In this document: positions 19,796 to 31,300 of the stretch, piece by piece
Layout: each line of letters begins with the position of its first letter
How positions within the stretch are numbered: position 1 is the stretch's first letter
Source of the DNA: Marthasterias glacialis
Lineage: Eukaryota > Echinodermata > Asteroidea > Forcipulatida > Asteriidae
Direction: 5' to 3'
Assembly: GCA_911728455.2 (NCBI GenBank)
Contig: OU452230.1
Location: 5,750,512 to 5,814,511 of the forward strand
Length of the DNA stretch: 64,000 nt
Position numbers and translations under genes: made by a program
The notes under the pieces: model-generated
Database searches by the model: none
Told to the model about the DNA's origin: nothing
The model's input: the letters and a program-made list of their open reading frames with translations, nothing else

Positions 19796-20985
19796 AGTTA
19801 GTCCCGATCTGATTTAAGCGACTTCGGCCTCTGGCTATTGGAGTCGGTTGCAATGACAACATTGAAGAAGAGTACTTTTCGGCCATTGATTCAGACAAGG
19901 CCTAAGTCTTGGTGCAAGACCTTCTCGTTTGCACTGATACATGATTTCCCCCATGCACCATTTCTCCCCAAGAGGGCGCTTTCACCCTCCAGTCTACTAT
20001 CACCCAATCCTGTATCACTTCAAACGAAAAGGTCTTGCATCAAGACTATGGTGGAGTATTTAAAGTTTCCTGGATGTACGGAACCATCTTTTATCAATTA
20101 ATTGTTTTGACATAAATTATATGACTTTACTCTAACTTCTTCTCTTGTCATCAGGCTCAGCGACGTAGCCATGGGGGGACTGCAGGGGCACGTGCCCCCT
20201 GCCCCCCCCCCCCCACGATTTCCCAGTGCCCATGAAAAAAACCAGATACTACAGCTGTGGCTGTTGCAAGAGTGTTGCTATGGGCATCTTGTGCTTCAAG
20301 GTTTGTTTAGCAGCAACACTCAAGCCGCAGGGCAGATGCTAATTCACACATCGTCAAACATAACTCAAGAGCTGTACACAACGATGAAACCTTTTTTGGT
20401 GGGGGGCAGTCATCATTGTTGCAGTGAAATATAATTTCACCATTTCATTTCAGTCAAATTTGATGTTTCAGACTGTTTTTTTTTACAGTAATATACAAAA
20501 AGGAAAACCACACCCGTCACATGTAGACCAAAACTGTTCTTGCAGAGCATTACAAAATTTACTTTCCACCGAGTACAATCTTCCAATAATTAGTCTTTTG
20601 ATTTTATCAGCCAGTGTAAAGAGTTTTAGAAAGAACAGAAACAAACTTTCATTGACATGTATGGATTCCATGTGGGGTTTTGTGCATTTAATATCAGAAA
20701 TGTTTTCTTATTAAAAAGCAGTGACAACATTGGTAATTGTTGAAGATCAGTATCCACACTTTGTGTGACTCAACATTAAGGTCAATCCCTTATCGGAGTC
20801 ACAAGAAAACAGTGAAATCCCACTAACTGTTTTCAAACATCGGATTTCAGACTCTCAAGATCAAAACTGATCATTTTACTAATTTCTCAAAAAAACTGTA
20901 GCATTTCAGGCAAAAATATTTCAAGGGACGTTTTCCACCACTTCTTGATACCATGTAAGCTACATGTATGTGTAGATCAGTAAAC

Positions 20986-21609
20986 ATTGATGTTTTCAAT
21001 GTATATTTGGTTTGCGGTAACACCATGTGATTATATCTACTTTGCTATATACAGTAGATTGTTCTGTGAGAACTTGTCTTGCTATTATTCTACTACCGCG
21101 GTATTCAGAGGTTTCAGTGTAGAGTCAGTGCTACTCTGATTGGTTCTCCTTAAAGGAGAACTGTGGTTGGTGGGCTCAGAGCCATTGTGTGGTCTGCCCT
21201 ACACTGAAACCTCTGAATACCTATAAAGAGACCAGCATCTCAAACATTCTTCAGTCTCCTGATGATGACTAGAGCAGGCTAGTCGAAACGTTGAGACCAA
21301 ACTCACTCCGCGGTAGTGAAGTTATCCGAGAAGTCCCCCCAATCCACTAAGCGAAAAAGTAGTAGTAGTCCCGGCCGATTTCCTACCCACAGGTAGTACT
21401 TAGGAAGCAGGACAGTTCTTTTCAGAACTACGTTGTCTCCCGAATTCCGGAAATCTACCCCGCGGTAGTAGAATAATAGCAAGACAAGTTCTCACAGAAC
21501 AATCTACTGTATATAGCAAAGTAGATATAATCACATGGTGTTACCGCAAACCAGATATACATTGATACCTCACCATGCAATGCCTCAAATCCTATATTGA
21601 TGTTTTCAA
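20986..21609. mobile_element. Fold-back element flanked by a 14-bp direct repeat
   Basis: The 14-mer attgatgttttcaa lies at 20986-20999 and 21596-21609. Between them, arms of about 105 bp are inverted: 'tttgcggtaacaccatgtga' to 'gctattattctactaccgcg' on the left, with the exact inverse on the right. A second nested palindrome sits inside ('ggtattcagaggtttcagtg' near 21101 against its inverse near 21201), with the core 'ggttctccttaaaggagaac'. The sequence flanking the direct repeats belongs to another repeat (see 21631-21992), so this is a nested insertion. Confidence 0.8.
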
Positions 21610-21630
21610 CCTTACCAATGTTTCAACCCT

Positions 21631-21992
21631 TTAAAGCCCCAGATCAACAATGGTAAAGTGTCTGTAAATGCTTCCATTCTTTGCACAAATCAAGATATAT
21701 GCAATAAAACCAATCTGCGAAAATGTCAGCTCATTTCGTTGTTTCATAACTAACCAATTTCTCGCAAATTTGCGAGAGAAAACTGTTAAAATGCATTCAG
21801 CATTCTTGTATGCATTCTTCGTGGGTTTAATTTTGGATTTTATTTCATTTATTATTAAGAAACGATAACACTTCCGGCAGAAATATTTCAAAGATCGTTT
21901 TCTACCATCATTATCTTTGTACCATGTAAGGTACATGTAAATCTGTGAACATTTATGTTTTTCTTTCTCACCAATGTCGAGCTGGGGCTTTA
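21631..21992. mobile_element. Inverted-repeat element with TTAA-like ends, copy 1
   Basis: The ends are ttaaagccccagatcaaca on the left and, inverted on the right, ttaaagccccagctcgaca. TTAA at both outer edges is compatible with a piggyBac-type target, though TA is also possible. A copy lies at 30228-30597 and a third, split copy just upstream (about 20860-20999 plus 21610-21630). On the minus strand the element carries two AATAAA hexamers (21844-21839 and 21853-21848), about 250 nt past the stop codon of the LigB-like gene. Confidence 0.7.
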
Positions 21993-22096
21993 ACACCAGA
22001 AAACACAAAAAGGGTCTCAGTAAATAAGACAGGTAAACGCATCATTGTATAAAAACAAAACAAGTGTCAATCCACAATAAAAACAACAACTACTGA

Positions 22097-22312
22097 TTAA
22101 TTTTTCACAAATGAAGCCACCATCATCCCATAATAGCTTGGATGGTAGTTGGCATACAGTTTGGAACTCCAACTACTCAACGATGCCTCTCTCATCAAGC
22201 CATGCAACATAACCATCCCTGTGTAGCCACAAGAGAGGGCGCTATTTACATACCCTGCTGCTGTTGTCAGAAGTGCCTCTTCATCCAAGGTGGATGCCCA
22301 CTTGCTGCAGGC
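22097..22312 (-). CDS. LigB-like gene, terminal exon
   Basis: The exon has 71 codons plus TAA, with acceptor TGTACCACAG. It encodes ACSKWASTLDEEALLTTAAG, then GYTGMVMLHGLM and NYHPSYYGMMVASFVKN. The C-terminal HPSYYG-M motif is typical of the family's end, so the protein is not truncated. Confidence 0.92.
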   Translation of the reverse strand, partial: ACSKWASTLDEEALLTTAAGYVNSALSCGYTGMVMLHGLMREASLSSWSSKLYANYHPSYYGMMVASFVKN

Positions 22313-25300
22313 CTGTGGTACAGAAAGATAGTGAATTCATTTAGTAACCATTGCATTGGATTTTTGAATGGGGCACATGTATTACTCTCCGGGAAACATA
22401 ATCATCGCAACTACTCTGAGACAACGTGTAAAATGTACAACAAGACAATACAGAAATAAGATACAGTTTCCCTGAGAATGGCACTATTTCAAACGGTAGT
22501 TCGCATAGGATAAAATGACCAAACATTTAGGGACAAAACGTCCACCTTCATTTGTACGCTACGATTAAAATAAAACCATGCCATTTCTTAAATAACTTGA
22601 GAAATGTCTTTGGTTTGGCTGGTAGATATCCATAATCCCTTTAAAGCATTTAAAGAAACAACATGTGGGATTGTGGATGAGTTGACAATATTGAGTTGAA
22701 CTATAAAAACCACCAGTGAAAATGATGTCTGTCCATGCAACACACTTTAAAATCTTAAAGAATGTCTCTTTCAACTGTTTTTAAATACTCATAACAATAT
22801 TATTTATTATTTAAGCACTGTATACTCAGTAGTTTTCCCGAGTTCTGTGAAAACAAAAATTTCCACAGGCATGTTACTCGGTTGGGATTCGAACCCACGA
22901 CCTTTGCCATTCTAGAGCAGATGTCTCACACCGAGATTGCCCGGCAGCTAGAGGCCGTTCGAATCCTTTTTAGCAGTGGGTACAGCAATGGTTTCCGATA
23001 AATGTTAAATTTGCATCAGGGATAAAGATTATTATTTATGTTTTGCCTACACACGCTGTATACTTGTAAGTAATAATAATATGCCTGTGGATTTTTTTTT
23101 TTGACAGAACTCAGGAAAGTACTCATCACATTGTCTTAATTTTTGTCAAGTACAATCCTCCAAGTCTTTTGAATGAAAACAGCAAAAAACGATCAGCAGA
23201 CCACAGGCCTGATACTTCACAGAGGCCTCAGAGGCAATTGCCTCCATTGCCCCTGGTCACTGCCATGATGCCCTTGGAATGTTCCAGTAGAATTTGTACG
23301 ATTTTCCTCATTTTGGTGCCCTGTACCAAGGAGAAAATGCCTTGGTGCCCTTCCCCTTTCAAGAACGAAGCATACAGGCCAGAGACTGCATTGGATTTTG
23401 TTTTATTATAACAACACAGTACAACCAAAAAATGTCCTACAAATGCACAGTGTACGTATTAGTGTGGAGAAACCCATTAAGTTCCATCACCTACAGAGTC
23501 AACTTTGGGGGATCATGTTGGCTCAGTGGTTTCTTTCCCTGCCTTTCACCTCTGTGGACCCCGGTTCAAATCCCACCTCAGACCAAAGCATAATGTGTGC
23601 AGATTGGGTTGTCAGTCCCTACCTGATTGCTTGAGTTTTCCCTATTTGGGGTTTTCCTCCCACGTCTAAAACTGAACACCTCTTCTCGTTTTCTATCCAT
23701 CCTGTTCTCGACGCTTGCACTGTTGGATGTGTCATGACATAAATCAACTTTTGGGCTTTAAAAATGACAAATCAATACTGTTTTTGTGCCTTATCTTGAG
23801 GACTCACACTTGATCTTACCATGAAGGAACTGCCCTCTTCCTCCATTAATCCAGGGACCAAACCTCTCGAATTTTGCCCAGTGGGTAAACCATCATCAGT
23901 TTACAGGATTGCCGCTGTGACTTGTTGCATGCCCTGGGTAGAATGGATAACATTTTAATTTAGCGCACTAATGTCACGTACGTAAATAGATGTACTCACT
24001 TGATCAAATGGCTCGGCACTGGGTGAGAAGCCATAGGGCCCATTTTTATCATGTGTATGGGCAAGATCCGCACTTATGATGACTACAATCCGTTGCCGTA
24101 GTAACAACAGCTGCTGGTGAAGCAGGGCTCCTGAGATGCATTTCGGGGCATCAAATAAAATAATCATTACACCAAAACTGCACAAAGTAGTAGTTTATTT
24201 TTAAACAAGTAAAGGTTCATGCCTGGAATTTCATCTTTGAGACGGCAAGACAATTTCTATTTTGCAAAAAAAGGGGCACTTCCATTGGAAAGTCTCAAAG
24301 GATGTGCAAAGCATTGGTAAGGTATAAATGGCCAAAGATTTCAAACATAACTTATGGGCAGGATGTGCTGAGATGATCATGTGGAGCATCTCAAACTGTT
24401 TACATCCCTCTTATGTTATTTTTTACCATACTCCATTTGGACTACTACACGCCTCAAGAGTAATTACTATGGAAATACTGCCTGACTGGACCGTTTACAT
24501 TCATAGGTTGATCAAATGCAACATAGTGCGTCATATCCTCAAACCATCTAAAAACAAACATGTTATTTTGTTCCGAGACCCCCAAAAAACACAAGAGTCA
24601 CATCTCCTGTTTTTGTCGGGGGGGAAATTTATACAAATGTAGTACAATTAAGGTCTCCCACAAGCAGGATACTTTGTTTTTGTAAGACATGCAAGGCATT
24701 GTTTAACTTAGATAACTGGCACCCTCTGTTATCCAGGGAATTTTTTATTCCTAATCATTTGAACGTCTCAAGGGGCACCAAGGCAATGACAAGGGGCAAA
24801 GACACGATTGCTACCCTCGCCCCAACCATAAAGCATCAAGAGACCTTTCCAGTATGGCGGTTGTAGGTTAAAAGCTTCTGGAAGAGTTAAAAGAACCAGG
24901 AATTTATTGTACTGGCTTTAATTTTGGTTATACAGCTGCATTGCATAGTCAGCCATGTCAGCTCTGTGAAATTGCTCAAGGTCACCTGAGCCCAAATGGA
25001 CCGATCCATTAAGCCCCACCTTTGCAGTATTGACCAATCACAGACGTGATTGCACAACCGAAAGTCCGACACTAGTCCAACAAGCATGTTAGTGCATATG
25101 GCGCGCTTGCACAGTGGGCGGGGCTTAATGGATCGGTCTATTCATAAAGCTGTTCAAAAAACACAATTTTGTTTTGTATTTTTTCAAAAAAACACAATTA
25201 GTCAACTTTGGGGGATCAACACATTTTTTCAGCTTAGCAAAAATTAGCAGGGAACCAGTCACAAACAACACAATATGTGGTATTTTGGCTGGCCCTTGTA

Positions 25301-28300
25301 ACCTATTTCTGCTAAGCAGGATTTTTCTCTGCTAAGCAATATTTTTCTCTGCTAAGCAATTTTGGGGGCTTAACAGCTTTTTCTGCTTACCGCAAGTGAA
25401 AAACTCAGCACATACGGTAGCAGAGCAATCTACCCTTTACCCTTGCAGTCCTAAATCCTTCTACATGTTCTAATCCAATTGCCAAAGTGAAGGATTCAGA
25501 AGGACTGGGGACGGTAGGCTGAAACAGCAGTTGCTTATCACACGGGCATACCAATCTTTTCTAAGTCTGAACAGTTTGGTGTGGAGTGACATAGGGGAAG
25601 ACGAGGCCACACGCTGTCGCTAAGCATTTTCCGCTTACACAGCTAAGGCAGAAATCTTGTTAAGCCTGCATGTACAAAGTGTTTAAGCAGAGAGAGTGGT
25701 GACCGCAAGTGCAGAGCTCTACGTTAAACAGAGTCACGACACTGGCCCTTAGTTTCATTGAATAGAGCACAAGTCAATTTATTCATTTATAAATTTATTC
25801 CATTACACATTCAACAACGCAAGTGCCAGTAACAAGATGGTGATCAGAAAACGAGAAGAAATGAACAGTTTAAGATGTAGGAGGAAAACAAACTTAAATG
25901 GAGGAAACCCACGCAATCAGGTAGGAACTGAAAACCCAATCCACATGCGAGGCTCCAGTCTGGGAATAGACCTTTATCATGGTGCAGCCATCTCGTTTTT
26001 CTCCCATTCAAATCAATGTAACCAAACCGAGGCTAGCGGGGCAAATAGTCAGGTTCCTTCTTGAACAACGAACATCAGCATCCATTACTGTATCTGATGC
26101 AGGGCACGTGACCAAAATGGTTGCAGCATGATAAAGGTCTATTGAACTAGGGTCCACAGAGGTGAAAGGCCGAGAAAGAAACCACTGATCATGAGCCAAC
26201 CTGATCCCCATTATATCACAATAATGTCAACATCCTCAAATAAAATAGCAAAGAAATTTTGTCTTCAAGTTCTCATTTACCTAAGTGGAGGAGTTCAGGG
26301 ATCATTTTGACGCTTTCATTGTAGCGACGACTCGGTTGAGAGATGATCATTACCTTCATTCTTTCAAGACCAGAGACAAATGACAGTGGGATAACTTCAC
26401 CCCATCTGTAAATGTAAAAGAACAAGTTTTATTAGAAACCCTATTGCTAGCGGTGCCCTCTCCTGCCCAACTGGCCCTTGCCACAAAATTCCACGGGAGA
26501 CTGTGGAGACTAAGTCCACAGTACCCAAGCCATGGCGTTTCCTGATAATACCAGTTGTACAAACAGAAGAAACCCATGCACCTGATGCTAGCCTGGAAGG
26601 TACATGTGTGTTATGTACTTTGTGGCAGTCTGTGGTACCAATATAAGAGGAGTCTTATCATAACAAATCAAATGTAAACTAGGCACCCAAAACTACTGAA
26701 TGTGTGGCTTGGGCAGGCCTGGAATTTCATCTTTGAGAGGGCAAGGCCATTTTTCCTTTTGCAAAAAGCAAGGCCATTGGAAAATCTTCAAGTCTGTGTG
26801 AAACTTTTAATAGGGCACCAAAGCCAAGACCAGGGCAACTGAGCCCATGGTCTCTGTGGCCTCCATGTAACTCCAGGACTGCTTGAGATTTGCTTGCTCA
26901 TTTGCAATTTGTGGCTGGCCTGGTTAAAAAATATGCTTGCTTTGAGATTTGCTCACAAAGTTTTAAAAATTGAGGCTGCAGAGCTCGATCGCCTGTGGGC
27001 TCACTACAGGTGCATAAAAGCCCTGCTTTGTAACGGAGTAAATGGTGCCCTCTGCATTTGGGACAACTCAACACAAGCACTCCAGTGATGAGATTTGTCA
27101 CTTGTCAGTTTCACTGTCACACATTTCCCGAGTAACCATGGTAACTACTAACAGAATGGAATAACGAGACAATCTCAAGCCAGTTTAATCTCCCGTCTGT
27201 GTCCAATGGGGAAATTCGCCCAATGATATCAGGGACGGTCAAAATAAGATTTTCTGCATGTATATTCCAATAGATGACGTCAACGAATGAGGGCTGTGTA
27301 AACAGAAAGCTACAAGTACATGGAGATAAGAGCTGAGCCGAGTGTTTAACATCACACGTGCAGTACAGATCACGTGTCATGTACCACACATAGTGGTGCA
27401 GGTCATCACGTGCCCGGTTCCAGGCACACAAAGTACTTTTTGTCAAGTGAAGCCCGGGTTCATACTTCATGCGAAGGAGAAGGGACTTTGACGTCAAAAA
27501 TTCGCGATGAACAGTTCACTCAAGGTTGTTTTGCAAAATTCGCTGCGGATGTGTAGGAGAGTGATGTCAAATATGCTTCGCCTTCGCATTCAGATGAAGT
27601 ATGAGCCCAGCTTAACAGAAGGCCTAAGCAACAAAATGGCTCATGACAAAAAAAGTGGCACTACTGTTACATTTTCTTTCACAGAATTACCCTTTGGAAA
27701 GACACATTTTCCCTTTCCCCTGGAAGAATTCAACCTTCCTTTATAGGGGCCTATATGAATGGCAGAAAAGAAAGTTTCAAACTTTCAAGCTCAGTTTTCT
27801 TGAAACACAATTTTGCATATTAATTGCAAGTATTTGCTCTTTTCCTGTAACTTTTCGCTGCTTCTCCAGGCAGATGACAAGGTTACATGTAGTTCAAATG
27901 CCTCACTGGGACATTCCAACTATTTTGAATAGACTTTTACTCACATGGAAAACATTAACTTTTAGTGGTCCATGAGATGGAAATTTTTCAGCACAGCATT
28001 AAACAACAGGCCTAAAAAGTAGAATTCAGTTTTAGCCAAAAAAAGGGCATGGTTCAACAATATCAAAAACATGTTAAGTTTGACGCACATTGTAGAGAGC
28101 AAAAGGTTGTATTTTAAGTGCATATTATGAATCCAATTTACATGTGGCATGCCTGACGTCAAACTGGCAGGCCTGATTGCTTTGTTCTTGAAAGGGCAAG
28201 GGCACCAAGGCATTTTCTTCTTGATAAAGGGCACCTCTATGAAGAAATTGTAAATTTTTATTTGGAACATTTCAAGGGCACAAAAGTAATGACCAAGGGC

Positions 28301-31300
28301 ATGGATGTCAAACTGTCAAGCCTGATTGCTTTGTCCTTGAAAGAGCAAGGGCACCAAGGCATTTTCTTCTTGATAAAGGGCACCTCTATGAAGAGATTGT
28401 AAATTTCTATTTGGAACATTTCAAGGGCACAAAGGTAATGACCAAGGGCATGGATGTCAAACTGTCAAGCCTGATTGCTTTGTTCTTGAAAGGGCAAGGG
28501 CACCAGAGGCATTTTCTTCTTGATAAAGGGCACCTACAAATGTAGCTATGAAGAAATTCACGAAGTGAAATATCAGGCCTGCGTATTGGGAACCTTAACG
28601 TGCAGGCAGGGCTCAAATTTGAGGTAAAAGTCCCCAAGACTGCAGGGCTTGTAGCTCAAAATGTTTACCGGACCAGAATTTATTTCACAAGACCAGAATC
28701 TTAATGAGAAAGAACTTTCTACAAAGTTTAAAATGGAAACTGTTTTTATAAGAGAAGATTTGTCTCATTTGTCTTGTGGGTAAGTGTATTTTGATACTCA
28801 ACAGAATTGAAAGATATTGATCAGATTCAAAGTCAACATTTTAAACATCATTTCTCATATTTCTTTTTGTCAAAGATACTACACAGTGAGGTATCATTAT
28901 TTAATTGAAGAACACAAGACCGCCGGACTTGTCTGTTTGTGAGTTTACTGGCCCGATGCTAAAATCACTGGCCTCGGGCCTGTGGTCCAGTGTAAAATTC
29001 GAGCCCTGCTGCAGGCCTAATACTTTGAGGCAAAAGCGTCCATGCACCTGTTGCATTGCCTTGGTGTCCGCAAATGAAATGTTCCTAGTGCAAGATCTTA
29101 TTTCCCTCACAGAAGGGGACACCTGCCTTGCCCATTACAAGAATGAAGTACATGTTATCAGGCATTCAGGGCTTGAATTTCACACTGGACCAAAGGCTCC
29201 AGTCCAGTGATATTTTGTTAGTGTTGGGACACTAAACTCACGACCGGACAAGTCCGGTTGTCTGGTGTTTTTAATTGAATAACAATTTAACTCACTCTGT
29301 AGGCCTACATCTTGAACAGAAACGAATTATGTTTAAATGTTGTCTTTCAGTCTGATAAATACCATTCAATCCTGTTGACAAATGAAAATTAATACAAATA
29401 AGGACAAATGAGATAAAAGATTCTATTATATAGTGTGCATCTTAGTGCTTGTTCAAATAAAAACAGTAATACATAAATAGCCTATTTAATGTTAAACTAC
29501 ATAATGTCAGCAAGTTTTTTTTCTAATTTTGATAAAATAAAAAAAAGGGTCAAATATTTTGAGAGTCTTGAGAATCCCCCCCCCCCCCCAAATTTGAGAC
29601 CTCTATGCCCCTTTGGGCTCCATATTCCAGTAGCCAGAAGACAAATGGTAGAAAAATATTTAAATTTCCCTCTATGCATAGAGGTTCCCTTGGGTAACTT
29701 AGGGTCTGGTTTATGCCCTATAGGCCTAGTTGATCTTACATGATAATCGTAGGACGTTGTGATCATTGGACGCTCAGCCCTTTCATTGCAGTCTAGATCA
29801 TTGCTGAGGCGATCAACGTCGACTACATGTATAAACTACGTTGCACATAAATTTTACCGTCGAGTGACCATCGTACGACCGACTATAAATCAGCCCTTAG
29901 GCAGGTGTTAGGAAATCTGGCTTGGCCAGCAGGAAACCCAGTGTACACATGTTGCTGGAGTGAAATATTATTCTATCCAGCTTGAATACAATCCCATTAG
30001 GCCTAATTATTATTTTGTAGCTCCTAGTCAATTAATAGCTCTTAATGTTTTTGTTGAACACACCGGTTGTTCCATGATTTCTCATAAGAATGTTCCCACT
30101 GGAAGTGCTACGACGAGAGCAATTGAGGCATTTATGATAAATTTACCTTTGAAGTTTTATGTAGATCTGTTCACTATGTAGTTTTATGTAGATCTGTTCA
30201 TTATGACAAGACATACTGTCTTTTTCACCCCAAAATAAGCTCAACATTGGTAAACTGGCTGTAAATGCTTCCATTCTTCATGTTCTTTGCACAAATCAAG
30301 ATCAACCAACCTGTGAAAATGTCAGCTCATTTTGTTGTTTCATTTGCGAGAAAACAGTAAAAAAGCATTTAGCATTTTTGTACGCATTCTTACATGTCCT
30401 ATAGGCATAGTTTTCATCCGAGACGAAAACTAATTTTGGATCTTATTTCATTTATTATTTAACGATAACACTTCAGGCAGAAATATTTCAAGGAAAGTTT
30501 TCTACCATCGTTATCTTTATACCATGTACAATGATGTATATAAATCTGTAAACATTTATGTTTTTCTTCTTACAAATGTTGAGAGCTGGGGCTTTGCGGG
30601 GGAAAACAAAAACAAAAACAAAACAAAAACAAAAAACAAGTGGAAAAATGGCGGTCGGATTCAGCGTCTTATCCGATTGTGTTTTGAGCCAGCTATTGTT
30701 CATTGAAGATACATGTGCATACTTTCTTCAGACTAGAGGCCAATCCTCCAGTATTTGTGCAGCTTTATGTACTCAGCTAATCCCCATGACATCTGTCCGG
30801 CTTTTATAATGTCAGGTCTGTCACCTAGGGAAATATGGCTAGGCTTCCCTACAGGCTGTTGAGCTACTCGGACTAAATTTCACCCAACATGCACAAGAAA
30901 GGAAAGGAGCATACAAAATGTTATTATTAAACAAAATGTAACAATGTACAATCTAATTTATACAAAGCCTCAGCAAACAGTAAAGCTGGTGACTAGTGGG
31001 GGGTGGGGGGTAGTTACTTACTTGTAGTACTACTGGCGTACTGCTACACGTAACAAACAAAACAAAAAAACATAACCTCAGTGGAAAGGGGTCATCTGCT
31101 TTCCCAGGAGGCCCAAAGGCACTCAGGCCACTGATACTCTCACCAGCTTTGCGGAGCTCCTGGACTACACTTTGGCTCGAAGCACTGTCCAAATTCACTG
31201 ATAACACATAAGGCCCGGAGTAGTTGTCCGTGTCGGCAGACCCTTTGCCTGTGGGATTCAAGTAAAAGAGAAAATTGTCCTGATCGGCAATGCCGTGCGG

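Larger units (their letters stand above)
17061..22096. other. Intergenic region between the laminin-like and LigB-like genes
   Basis: About 5 kb with no supported gene. It contains a 45-bp tandem duplication (18311-18400), a long-arm inverted-repeat element (19470-19795), a fold-back insertion (20986-21609) and an inverted-repeat element (21631-21992). The open frames here are short, AT-rich and without family signatures. Confidence 0.7.

Noticed and set aside
28158..28564. CRISPR array
   Set aside because: Units are contiguous 149-bp tandem repeats without unique spacers, in an animal genome.
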